A stretch of 64,000 nt of DNA from Chimonanthus salicifolius. Lineage: Eukaryota > Streptophyta > Magnoliopsida > Laurales > Calycanthaceae. The notes below the pieces were generated by a model. That model did not search any database, was not told where the DNA came from, and saw only the letters and a program-made list of their open reading frames with translations. Both the position numbers and the translations under genes were made by a program. Below are positions 42,001-44,923 of this stretch, one piece after another (positions within the stretch are counted from its first letter, which is position 1; every line of letters starts with the position of its first letter). The stretch is from positions 61,749,195 through 61,813,194 of the forward strand of contig CM023540.1 of NCBI GenBank assembly GCA_013350335.1, given 5' to 3'.

Positions 42001-44407
42001 CTACAGCTCTCGATCCTTCAAAAGATCCACTCCCTGCAGACCCCTCTGCAGCACCTCTTTCTTCATTTACACACCCAGCTTCCACCTCTTCTTCCTCAAT
42101 GATTCCTCCTTCGCCATTGGTTTCTTGGACTGCCCCAGAGCCACGCCTGCTTACATCTCTCTCCATGTTTTCATTCACGCCACCTCCCCTATATGTTTGT
42201 AGGATTGAACGAAGGGTACCAACTCTATCGTCACTAGCCTGTTGCGAGGAGACCCTCTCATTACGGTTCCTCCCCACATTGGCTGAAGGTACTTTCACTT
42301 CTTGAACCTTGTGCCATGTTTTGCCTCGGTTGTTGGGTACCCAGACTTTCGCCGGACCCACATACAGTTGCTTGGAAGGAGGGCAATCGTTGCCGGAGCC
42401 CATGGTGCCATTGAAGCGTTTCTTCCCATCATCCACCCCAAATTTCTCGTCTGATGAACCCTCTGCCTTGCCTTCTATGAAATACATCTCCCCGATTTGG
42501 ACTTTGTGTGACCCATTGACACCCTTACGATCACCTCCTCTGGGATTGTCTTGGTATTCTCCACCTCTAGTAGAATTCTCAGTGAGGAAAGATACTTTTT
42601 TTTTTTAAGATGGTCTTCATCAACCTCTAGAACCTTGCCAAACGTTGAGATGGAGAGATGATCTCAAGCAACCAGAGGAAATCCGAAGTAGTGGATCCAT
42701 GTCCACCGGACAGATGGTGGTGTAGATGAGTGTCAGATTTCCAATGAGGTGAAGAAATGCTTCCATTCTAGGTTATCCAGCCACTCCTGAGCTTCCTCCT
42801 TCGTCCAGGTGGAGATGAAAAAGGAAACACCCCCTAACCAATGAACTGCTGAGTTATTGACCATGTTTTCCACAGAAGAGGCAAACCTCCTGAGGGCTGA
42901 TATGCGGATCTGTTTTTGCAATCACTGATCTGAACCACCACTCGTAAGCTTCTTCCAAAGTCAATTTGCTCAACATAATATCGATGGTAGGGGTTGCCCA
43001 ATGGGACGTCACATTAGCCACTGTTGGAGCTGAAACAACCCCTGCCCAAGTGCGATTCATGGCAGAGGATGTCTTGAAGCTCTCCACTATTGTTTCTTGA
43101 GAAGGAAAGACTCCCAACTTCTGTAGCTGCCCCTTTCCCAGTGCTCCATCTTGTTTGTCATCCCTCCCATTCTTAGTTAGAATTTTTCGACCTCCAACCC
43201 AGCATCCATTGGACCCTGAATTTCCTTCACAGCTGCTTCTTCTCCCACAATCCTCACGAATGCAAATTTCTGGCCCTTTTGAGTTCTTTTTTCCGGGATG
43301 AAAAAAATCTGCTATCCAACCCCATTTACTGGAAAACTCCAGCAACCAGTTTTTTGAGATTAACTCCGGAAGATTTTCAACAAAGATGTTGATCACTTTC
43401 TGCTGCTGCTGTAGTCTCTGTCTCTTGCTAACAACATCCTGCCATCCTTGCTCCTTGGACCGGTGATTCTTGCCCCATGCCCATCGGATCCCATTGCCCG
43501 GGTGAGTTCCTTCCCCTGCACACGCCACTGTATCGTCAACTCTTTAAAGTCACTTCCCTTTTAGGAGGTTAGCCTATATAAAATTAATTGTATTCTGGCC
43601 ATGTCTACTGTCGTGACCAATAAGACTGCCCACAATAACCTGCACTTGATTAAGTTATTCTATTGCACGAGAGTACCCTTTCTTTACAGTTCATAATCAC
43701 ATTGCCAACAAATATCCCATCCATCGAGTCAATAATTGAATGGATAATTGAACTGCAAATTTGTTCTTTGGAAGTAGTATGCAATTTGGGTTTAGGAACT
43801 ATGCTAATCAATAATCAAACCTTTTCTGTTATAATTTATTAAAATTTCAATGTCCAAATACCATAGTTTGTCTTGCACTTCAATAGCATTGACGTCTTTC
43901 ATATTTTCCTGTTTACTTTGCTTTTTCCCGAAAGACAATGGGCTTTGATGCAAAATCTCTGTGTGTACCTGGGATGCGGTGGCTTGGAGTTTTTCCTTCA
44001 GATTCTGATAAATACCACCTTCCTGATCGTTGTCTGCTTCCATTCTCACCCGAAGGTGAAGCTTTTGCGATTATTATTAGTTTTATCCTGGTGGTTTTCT
44101 AACTTGATTCCGTCATGCTTTGCATATCAGATAAAAAAAAAGCTCATACAATGTTGCAGAGATGTTACATGTACCGAGAAGCACCAAAATGGAGGTTAGA
44201 AATCCATGATTCTTATTCATACTGGGCAGCATTTGTTTTAACATGGCAATCCTGTTAACGAGTGACTGTTCTTTTAATAGGTCAGAACTAGAGATAATGC
44301 TGCAAAGAGGAGTGAAATTTGAAATTGAAGCATTTTCTGTGTCTTCATTTTCCTTCTTGTCAGAAGAGTACATCCCATCTAAAATTCAAAGTGGAGCCTT
44401 CATCTGA
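2586..44407 (+). CDS. SPO11-1: SPO11-1, meiotic double-strand-break protein (topo VI A-like), partial: last ten exons
   Basis: SPO11 cuts DNA by a tyrosine transesterification at the start of meiosis, making the breaks that seed crossovers; plant SPO11-1 acts with SPO11-2 and MTOPVIB in the nucleus. CDS = 2586-2602, 11773-11842, 11928-11964, 38746-38793, 38880-38938, 39015-39046, 39523-39628, 43935-44055, 44131-44194, 44281-44407. These join in phase to 226 residues plus TGA and follow plant SPO11-1 from the VxVGNG block to the C-terminus. Seen motifs: [34 protein letters not shown] (TOPRIM glutamate), [27 protein letters not shown] (TOPRIM DxD), [31 protein letters not shown]. The N-terminal winged-helix/5Y-CAP part with the catalytic tyrosine is off the left edge. 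No stop or frameshift interrupts the exons, so the copy looks functional. Family matches are recalled, not searched; SPO11-2 and SPO11-3 fit less well. Confidence 0.93.
2603..3078. other. Intron sequence, no element recognised
   Basis: First part of the 9,170-bp intron (2603-11772). Non-coding and AT-rich. The one ORF here (minus strand, 2706-2888) has no domain or composition signal. Confidence 0.5.
3079..3650 (-). mobile_element. LINE 3' end (RNase H region and poly-A), minus strand
   Basis: The T-run at about 3079-3096 is the poly-A tail read on the minus strand. Upstream on that strand (about 3400-3475) a broken frame reads [12 protein letters not shown] then RISGILRD, which resembles the RNase H start [21 protein letters not shown] seen in the LINE at 16490. 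It is an old 5'-truncated insertion with stops in frame. The left end is clear; the right end is approximate. Confidence 0.65.
3667..3960 (-). mobile_element. Ty1/copia LTR plus a scrap of internal sequence, minus strand
   Basis: The LTR spans about 3667/3676 to 3894 (TG...CA on either strand). Reading minus, it is preceded by a purine-rich tract (ACTTGAGGGGCAATAGTAAG, 3898-3917), a typical copia polypurine tract after the RNase H stop. The internal part is cut at 3961 by the next LTR. Boundaries are approximate on the left. Confidence 0.55.
3961..4172 (-). mobile_element. Ty1/copia 3' LTR, minus strand
   Basis: A 212-bp segment that begins TGTTAACTTT and ends TATCTAACA on the plus strand, so both ends are TG/CA. 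On the minus strand it is preceded by a GGGGGG-type polypurine tract (4173-4184). No second copy of this LTR is in the window, so it is a truncated element or its partner has been lost. Confidence 0.7.
4181..4207. repeat. 27-bp perfect palindrome next to the copia polypurine tract
   Basis: Two 13-bp arms (TAAACTCAAGTGG and its complement) flank a single central base. It could form a tight hairpin in the 3' end of the minus-strand copia transcript just before the polypurine tract. Confidence 0.85.
4208..5994 (-). other. Non-coding internal region, probably of a non-autonomous LTR element
   Basis: Lies where the 3' internal region of the copia element with the 3961-4172 LTR should be, yet no RT, RNase H or integrase motif appears in any frame. 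It is GC-richer than the flanks, with many short GCAGATCTGG-like strings of the kind seen in the untranslated leaders of the other copia elements here (31100-31880). The many ORFs of 60-119 codons overlap on both strands without domains. Best read as a non-autonomous element or untranslated leader; right end not resolved. Confidence 0.35.
5995..6749 (-). mobile_element. Partial gypsy LTR, minus strand (same family as 61135-64000)
   Basis: On the minus strand it starts TGTAACACCCC at 6749 and runs through the same landmarks as the plus-strand LTR at 61135: AATCAATATAATTTCC, a GGATGATTTAGTTAA-like block, a GATGAGGTGGCATG block, and an A/G-rich block at 6120-6310. Only about the first 750 bp of a long LTR are present; the inner end (about 5995-6030) is a truncation. 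It abuts copia gag sequence at 6750. Confidence 0.75.
6750..7045 (+). pseudogene. Ty1/copia gag fragment (zinc-knuckle region), element A
   Basis: Translates with stops to a zinc-knuckle-like stretch ([20 protein letters not shown]) followed by SSDVVSD and RQDFNMLL, closely parallel to 23020-23220 of copia element D. It is the only gag part left; the element resumes in RT at about 7815. Upstream gag was removed or displaced at the 6749 LTR junction. Confidence 0.75.
7046..7812. other. 770-bp unidentified insert between copia gag and RT
   Basis: It replaces protease, integrase and most of RT of copia element A. It begins with short GATACG-containing repeats (7070-7130), continues with a purine-rich array of GGAAAA motifs about every 10-12 bp (7195-7340), and ends in AT-rich sequence. 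The ORFs at 7232-7601 are low-complexity. No transposase or terminal repeat was recognised; a non-autonomous DNA transposon or filler DNA are both possible. Confidence 0.45.
7815..8947 (+). pseudogene. Ty1/copia RT C-terminus and RNase H, element A
   Basis: Frames at 7826-8083, 8123-8551 and 8560-8940 together cover the RT end and RNase [17 protein letters not shown], then the catalytic box as YVHDI in place of [79 protein letters not shown] and SKDQLADIL. Stops and frameshifts near 8083, 8440 and 8551 break it. It ends in GAGGGGGAG at 8939-8947, the polypurine tract next to the LTR. Confidence 0.9.
8948..9198 (+). mobile_element. Copia element A 3' LTR
   Basis: Begins TGTTGTGGGATCC right after the polypurine tract, like the LTR starts of copia B and D (TGTTGTGGGACCC). 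It contains the CTCTAAGAGGAACAAC block shared with those LTRs and a CTTT run near its end (9150-9180). The terminal CA is degraded, so the right end is approximate. Confidence 0.75.
9199..9660 (-). mobile_element. Copia 5' leader and 5' LTR in inverted orientation, element C
   Basis: On the minus strand, a primer-binding-site-like TGTATCAGCC at about 9467-9476 is followed by an untranslated leader (9199-9466) resembling that of copia B (31100-31880). The LTR starts at 9478 on the plus strand (TGTAGAATTT) and is followable to about 9650. It sits head-to-head against the LTR of element A, so it belongs to a separate insertion or to a rearranged or self-integrated copy. Confidence 0.65.
9661..10915. 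other. AT-rich intron sequence, then an unassigned repeat-like block
   Basis: 9661-10440 is extremely AT-rich with no coding signal. 10440-10915 is GC-richer and holds repeated CGTACGA-type motifs (about 10735-10880) with partial inverted symmetry, suggesting a degraded DNA transposon, but no family is identified. The minus-strand ORF at 10489-10845 looks spurious. Confidence 0.4.
10916..11210 (+). mobile_element. LINE 3' tail (end of RNase H plus 3' UTR), plus strand
   Basis: The nucleotide sequence parallels 16750-17068: a GGGAGATTAGGGAG block, then a weakened [11 protein letters not shown]... frame (equivalent to ...[10 protein letters not shown]), then the T-rich 3' UTR ending TTTTTAATATATTTTTC and AAAAAGAAG. 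A strongly 5'-truncated copy about 560 bp before SPO11-1 exon b. Confidence 0.75.
11211..11772. other. Intron sequence upstream of exon b
   Basis: Non-coding, with no transposon signature recognised. It ends TTGTGGTTCTAG, the acceptor of the exon at 11773. Confidence 0.5.
11773..11842 (+). CDS. SPO11-1: SPO11-1 exon b
   Basis: 70 nt encoding (G)[19 protein letters not shown] and on to HPNS, equivalent to the GLVMGWLKFREAG segment of Arabidopsis SPO11-1. Acceptor TTCTAG, donor GTAAGC; followed by an 85-bp intron. Confidence 0.92.
11928..11964 (+). CDS. SPO11-1: SPO11-1 exon c
   Basis: 37 nt encoding [12 protein letters not shown] plus one base of an aspartate codon completed by exon d. Acceptor TTTTCAG, donor GTATGG. 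The donor opens the 26,781-bp intron. Confidence 0.92.
11965..12496. other. Intron sequence at the 5' side of the giant intron
   Basis: AT-rich intron with no coding frame or transposon motif. It ends with AACCT (12492-12496), the left target-site duplication of the next solo LTR. Confidence 0.6.
12497..14917 (+). mobile_element. Solo gypsy LTR, 2,421 bp, with target-site duplication AACCT
   Basis: Starts TGTAATGACCCG and ends GGCGGGGCGTGACA, flanked by AACCT at 12492-12496 and 14918-14922. There is no internal coding sequence, so it is a solo LTR left by recombination between two LTRs. The TGTAATGACCC start and long AT-rich body with a GC-rich end fit Tekay/Del-like chromovirus LTRs. The ORFs inside are not genes. 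A related, oppositely oriented copy is at 23872-27037. Confidence 0.95.
12931..13155. repeat. 96-bp tandem repeat inside the solo LTR
   Basis: TCCTTTCACCGATGGGATT and variants start at 12931, 13027 and 13123, giving about 2.3 copies with a 96-bp period. As 96 is a multiple of three, the repeat opens overlapping frames (12921-13154, 12952-13284) that should not be taken as genes. Confidence 0.9.
14918..15394. other. Giant-intron sequence between insertions
   Basis: Begins with the right target duplication AACCT and continues as non-coding AT-rich DNA. No element recognised. Confidence 0.5.
15395..15545 (-). pseudogene. Ty1/copia RNase H C-terminal scrap, minus strand
   Basis: The minus strand reads [20 protein letters not shown], then [14 protein letters not shown] and a stop, then a purine-rich stretch. 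This is the standard C-terminus of a copia polyprotein. It is about 150 bp long, with no LTR or upstream domain attached. Confidence 0.8.
15546..16059. other. Unassigned stretch before the LINE nest
   Basis: Pyrimidine-rich, with overlapping open frames (15607-15840, 15771-16034) that show no recognised domain. It may be the degraded upstream part of LINE B, whose pre-RT sequence is readable from about 16080. Confidence 0.35.
16060..16171 (+). mobile_element. LINE B, segment before RT (left of the nested LINE)
   Basis: Reads [20 protein letters not shown] then FSDDKV, a pattern found just upstream of RT in plant L1-type ORF2 proteins. The element resumes at 17069 with [19 protein letters not shown], the next conserved block, so the intervening 16172-17068 is an insertion. 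Confidence 0.7.
16172..17068 (+). mobile_element. LINE A, 5'-truncated copy nested in LINE B
   Basis: Carries the end of ORF2. The linker after RT ([18 protein letters not shown] at 16237-16290) is followed by the RNase H start [20 protein letters not shown] at about 16487-16548 and a frameshifted remainder. The 3' UTR is T-rich and ends TTTTAATATATC...CTCAAAAAAAA at 17031-17068. It inserted between the pre-RT and RT blocks of LINE B. A 37-bp direct duplication (16842-16915) disturbs the end of the RNase H frame. Confidence 0.8.
16842..16915. repeat. 37-bp direct tandem duplication in LINE A
   Basis: CCAAGCTTGGAGTCACTGAT and the following bases are repeated at 16842 and 16879 with no visible difference. 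As 37 is not a multiple of three, it shifts the RNase H frame; the identity points to a late slippage event. Confidence 0.92.
17069..19545 (+). mobile_element. LINE B, RT to RNase H, degenerate
   Basis: Ordered ORF2 remnants in several frames: RT start [19 protein letters not shown] (17083), [20 protein letters not shown] (17257), [11 protein letters not shown] (17470), [18 protein letters not shown] (17650), then a deletion of the catalytic FADD region near 17775, [17 protein letters not shown] (17836), [20 protein letters not shown] (18064), [17 protein letters not shown] (18246), a zinc-binding zf-RVT-like block CHLCES (18978), and an RNase H start FKFNVDW (19411). Loss of the catalytic box and many stops make it non-functional. 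Confidence 0.85.
19546..21109. other. Unassigned intron DNA with telomere-like motifs and homopolymers
   Basis: 19735-19850 has repeated AAACCCTAA/CCCTAGCC strings, similar to plant telomere or telo-box sequence but irregular. 20806-20827 is a 22-base C run and 20838-20852 an A run; this is also where assembly or slippage error is most likely. The short ORFs have no domains and no TE boundary could be placed. Confidence 0.4.
21110..21379 (+). mobile_element. Copia element D 5' LTR, with a duplicated LTR start
   Basis: The LTR start TGTTGTGGGACCCAC occurs at 21110 and again at 21141, a 31-bp direct duplication. The LTR runs to TTTTCTGCA at 21379, immediately followed by the primer binding site TGGTATCAGCC (21380-21390), complementary to the 3' end of an initiator Met tRNA as usual for copia elements. 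A TTTATAAATTG stretch near 21260 may be the promoter TATA region. Confidence 0.85.
21380..22210 (+). other. Copia element D primer binding site and untranslated leader
   Basis: Starts with the primer binding site and continues as a long pyrimidine-rich leader before the gag start at 22211. The frames at 21563-21943 and 21901-22104 show no gag motif and repeat in degraded form in copia B (31092-31500), so they look like leader rather than gene. Confidence 0.65.
22211..23280 (+). pseudogene. Copia element D gag
   Basis: Gag starts [11 protein letters not shown]; the same ATG context opens gag in copia B (30923). Retrotran_gag-like blocks follow: [53 protein letters not shown] stop at 22607 breaks the frame; the downstream part continues as [18 protein letters not shown], and the zinc knuckle ([19 protein letters not shown], about 23018-23080) has a stop in place of its second cysteine. 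An assembly protein for virus-like particles in its active form, but inactive here. Confidence 0.88.
23281..23573 (+). pseudogene. Copia element D protease
   Basis: The frame 23135-23482 carries [14 protein letters not shown], the copia aspartic protease signature with DSGA, followed by [12 protein letters not shown]. Its coding ends at 23480 and it is joined almost directly to RNase H sequence at about 23574, so integrase and RT are missing. Confidence 0.88.
23574..23690 (+). pseudogene. Copia element D RNase H scrap
   Basis: Reads [18 protein letters not shown], a stop, then [17 protein letters not shown], which aligns with the RNase H end of copia A (8690-8790). Roughly 3 kb of pol between protease and this point is deleted, and the 3' LTR is gone. 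Confidence 0.82.
23691..23871. other. Unassigned spacer to the next LTR
   Basis: No recognised motif. Read on the minus strand it may continue the gag of copia E, which is cut by the solo LTR at 23872. It ends with CTGAA (23867-23871), the left target duplication. Confidence 0.4.
23872..27037 (-). mobile_element. Solo gypsy LTR, 3,166 bp, minus strand, with target-site duplication CTGAA
   Basis: Plus-strand ends are TGTAACGCCCCGC and GGGTCATTACA, flanked by CTGAA at 23867-23871 and 27038-27042. On the minus strand it starts TGTAATGACCC and ends GGGGCGTTACA, like the LTR at 12497-14917, and is the same family in opposite orientation. No gag-pol inside. Its inner ORFs, including 24683-24919 and 25035-25286, are not genes. 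Confidence 0.95.
23999..24032. repeat. (AT)17 microsatellite
   Basis: Uninterrupted AT dinucleotide run of about 34 bases near the end of the solo LTR. It produces an artefactual ORF with a run of Tyr-Ile. Confidence 0.95.
27043..27424 (-). pseudogene. Copia element E gag, distal part
   Basis: The minus strand reads [18 protein letters not shown], then [20 protein letters not shown], then [19 protein letters not shown], a copia gag diverged from that of elements B and D. The gag begins at 32181, on the far side of copia B, and is cut at 27424/32111. At 27042 it is cut again by the solo LTR. A stop (KE*KANN) also breaks the frame. Confidence 0.85.
27425..27657 (-). repeat. Copia B 3' LTR
   Basis: 233 bp; begins (plus strand) TGTAGAAAAAATAAG and ends GGGTCCCACAATA, where TATTGTGGG on the minus strand replaces the expected TGTTGTGGG. 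It pairs with 31889-32110. Confidence 0.92.
27665..28040 (-). pseudogene. Copia B RNase H
   Basis: Minus-strand frames give [18 protein letters not shown] sequence, [20 protein letters not shown] and SKDQLQIS in shifted frames (27605-27968). It ends with the conserved [14 protein letters not shown] terminus just before the polypurine tract. At least two frameshifts. Confidence 0.8.
28041..28990 (-). pseudogene. Copia B reverse transcriptase
   Basis: The longest frame, 28405-28926, shows [53 protein letters not shown] and the catalytic box as YVDNIV instead of YVDDI. 28043-28399 continues with [23 protein letters not shown] and [19 protein letters not shown] frameshift lies near 28400 and the second catalytic aspartate is changed, so RT would be inactive. 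Confidence 0.9.
28991..30240 (-). pseudogene. Copia B integrase region
   Basis: Minus-strand remnants include [19 protein letters not shown] (the pre-integrase histidine block, about 30165-30215), integrase-core pieces around 29700-30000, and the tail [20 protein letters not shown] followed by [11 protein letters not shown] (29465-29659). Stops between them mean no intact integrase. The plus-strand ORF at 29232-29456 is a shadow. Confidence 0.8.
30241..30775 (-). pseudogene. Copia B protease and gag C-terminal linker
   Basis: The frame ending upstream at 30547, with the preceding bases, reads [20 protein letters not shown] (DSGA protease motif, about 30510-30580) and [15 protein letters not shown]. 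Upstream, the [18 protein letters not shown] linker matches copia D. A stop lies just before IVDSGA. Confidence 0.85.
30776..30923 (-). pseudogene. Copia B gag, 5' end only
   Basis: Starts [14 protein letters not shown] at 30923 and includes [19 protein letters not shown]. It then jumps near 30785 to a HGQPKKAN segment that follows the zinc knuckle in copia D, so most of gag is deleted. Confidence 0.85.
30924..31888 (-). other. Copia B untranslated leader and primer binding site
   Basis: About 965 bp between the 5' LTR and gag; begins on the minus strand with TGGTATCAGCC at the LTR edge. Its open frames (31092-31430, 31190-31507, 31479-31712) have no gag or pol motif and match the leader of copia D only at nucleotide level. 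Confidence 0.75.
31889..32110 (-). repeat. Copia B 5' LTR
   Basis: 222 bp; ends (plus strand) GGGTCCCACAACA, so on the minus strand it starts TGTTGTGGGACCC. Followed by the target duplication GTGGT. Confidence 0.93.
32111..32181 (-). pseudogene. Copia element E gag, N-terminal part
   Basis: The minus strand starts [17 protein letters not shown] and runs into KITTT, exactly where copia B interrupts it; the reading continues at 27424. A stop follows SNST. Confidence 0.75.
32182..32824 (-). other. Copia element E leader
   Basis: Non-coding leader between the 5' LTR and gag. A primer-binding-site-like TGGTGTCACTC lies at about 32812-32822 on the minus strand. Minor ORFs (32450-32680) carry no domain. 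Confidence 0.6.
32825..33088 (-). mobile_element. Copia element E 5' LTR
   Basis: Runs from next to the primer binding site to about GGGAACACA at 33088 (TGTGTTCCC on the minus strand). No sequence match to the LTRs of copia A, B or D, so it is a different copia family. The inner edge is degraded (ATA in place of CA). Confidence 0.6.
33089..33540 (-). other. Unassigned; possible gypsy gag scrap
   Basis: The minus-strand frame 33099-33338 includes [16 protein letters not shown] and [15 protein letters not shown], which recalls the segment of Ty3/gypsy gag where a PERLR block is followed by a LARAFE helix. The match is weak and no other gypsy domain adjoins. 33340-33540 shows nothing recognisable. 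Confidence 0.3.
34919..36548 (-). mobile_element. Solo gypsy LTR, 1,630 bp, minus strand, flanks TTAAT/TTAAC
   Basis: Plus-strand ends TGTAACGCCCGCCCC and GGGCCATTACA. The five bases on each side, TTAAT (34914-34918) and TTAAC (36549-36553), agree at four of five, consistent with an aged target duplication. It shares the AATCAGAGTCTATTTTT end block and the block near 36030-36130 with the LTRs at 49398 and 56491. No coding inside. Confidence 0.9.
35678..35803. repeat. 63-bp tandem duplication in the solo LTR
   Basis: TCCCCATGCCTGTTCTCGGT starts at 35678 and 35741 (period 63), each followed by a GACGGAGCATGGACTCCG block. It is open in frame (35545-35817) only because 63 is a multiple of three. 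Confidence 0.9.
37130..38745. other. 3' part of the giant intron, no element assigned
   Basis: Non-coding, with no domain in the two ORFs (37267-37512 and 37980-38255). It could hold an unrecognised LTR segment at 37200-38500, but no boundary was found. It ends TTGACACAG, the acceptor of exon d. Confidence 0.5.
38746..38793 (+). CDS. SPO11-1: SPO11-1 exon d
   Basis: 48 nt completing the split aspartate and encoding [15 protein letters not shown]. The first glutamate of EKE is the TOPRIM metal-binding glutamate. Donor GTAAAA. Confidence 0.95.
38880..38938 (+). CDS. SPO11-1: SPO11-1 exon e
   Basis: 59 nt encoding [20 protein letters not shown]. Acceptor TTTTGCAG, donor GTATTC; the flanking introns are 86 and 76 bp. 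Confidence 0.95.
39015..39046 (+). CDS. SPO11-1: SPO11-1 exon f
   Basis: 32 nt encoding [10 protein letters not shown] plus two bases of an arginine codon. The glycine-rich GRGYPD turn is conserved in SPO11/TopoVIA TOPRIM domains. Acceptor ATTGCAG, donor GTATGG. Confidence 0.95.
39523..39628 (+). CDS. SPO11-1: SPO11-1 exon g
   Basis: 106 nt encoding [20 protein letters not shown] and then [15 protein letters not shown]. The DCD pair is the TOPRIM DxD metal-binding motif. Acceptor TTACCAG, donor GTAACT, opening a 4,306-bp intron. Confidence 0.96.
39629..40194. other. Intron sequence before the LINE
   Basis: Non-coding; the ORFs at 39917-40150 lack domains. The exact 3' edge of the LINE on its right is uncertain. 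Confidence 0.5.
40195..43540 (-). mobile_element. LINE (L1-type), minus strand: ORF1 and endonuclease kept, RT missing
   Basis: From its 5' end: ORF1 at 42854-43528 with an RRM-like start ([20 protein letters not shown]) and, near its end, CLFCGKHGQ, a zinc-knuckle start. It continues through 42733-42921 and 41993-42487, with a basic linker at 41366-41575. The ORF2 apurinic-endonuclease part is at 40486-40770 ([13 protein letters not shown]) and 40197-40442 ([11 protein letters not shown]). RT and RNase H are absent. Stops and frameshifts throughout. It inserted antisense in the SPO11-1 intron. Confidence 0.85.
43541..43934. other. Intron sequence before exon h
   Basis: Non-coding; ends CTTTTTCCCGAAAG, the acceptor used for exon h. 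A minus-strand ORF (43804-44049) overlaps the exon and is a shadow. Confidence 0.6.
43935..44055 (+). CDS. SPO11-1: SPO11-1 exon h
   Basis: 121 nt encoding [20 protein letters not shown] and then [20 protein letters not shown]. It matches the QMAYD...LGAFPSDSE...CLLPL region of Arabidopsis SPO11-1. Acceptor GAAAG is not the usual CAG but keeps phase; donor GTGAAG. Confidence 0.92.
44131..44194 (+). CDS. SPO11-1: SPO11-1 exon i
   Basis: 64 nt encoding (D)[20 protein letters not shown] plus two bases of arginine. Acceptor ATATCAG, donor GTTAGA; preceded by a 75-bp intron. Confidence 0.95.
44281..44407 (+). CDS. SPO11-1: SPO11-1 exon j, terminal
   Basis: 127 nt encoding [20 protein letters not shown], then [21 protein letters not shown] and TGA at 44405-44407. 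Acceptor TTAATAG. The C-terminus has the length and form of plant SPO11-1. Confidence 0.95.
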
Positions 44408-44923
44408 AAAGCTTCCTAATTCCATGTTCTTGTTACACACTTTCATACATTTGATTGCATGTCAGCAGTGACTCTCTTTCTCTCTCACACACATGCAAGC
44501 GATTTAACACCCTAATGACTCTCTCTTTCTCACCCATGCAAATGATTGAACACCCTAACATTCCATTATTGTAAGCAGTGCCCATGATTTAACATTATGG
44601 GATGTAGAATTGATAAACCCAACTATAGGTGGGGATCACGAAAAAGTGTTTCAGAGGATTTCATCAATTTCTTACGAACAGAGTTTTATATAGATCTGGA
44701 TAATAAGAAAAAAATGGATTTCGTTAGGACACTCAAATCTTGAATGATTTGGACTGTCACATATATTGTTGCCTTAGTGCCATGTGATGTTGCTTATGTT
44801 GACTTGCTCTTTTATATTTAAGATACTATGAACCTGATGATGAACCAGGCTCCTGTAATTTTTCTCCATTGAAGACAAAAAATGTGTCCGCAATCAGTTT
44901 AACATTCAAGTGGTCACTAAACC
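44408..44923 (+). other. SPO11-1 3' UTR and flank
   Basis: 516 bp between the stop codon and the gypsy LTR. It should hold the 3' UTR and polyadenylation site, but no canonical AATAAA was identified. A TCTCTTTCTC-type block is duplicated near 44473 and 44520. It ends AAACC, the likely left target-site flank of the gypsy element. Confidence 0.6.

Noticed and set aside
38746..44407. SPO11-2 or SPO11-3 (TOP6A) as the identity of the gene
   Set aside because: The blocks [38 protein letters not shown] and the C-terminus EEYIPSKI fit recalled plant SPO11-1 best; a phylogeny would settle it.
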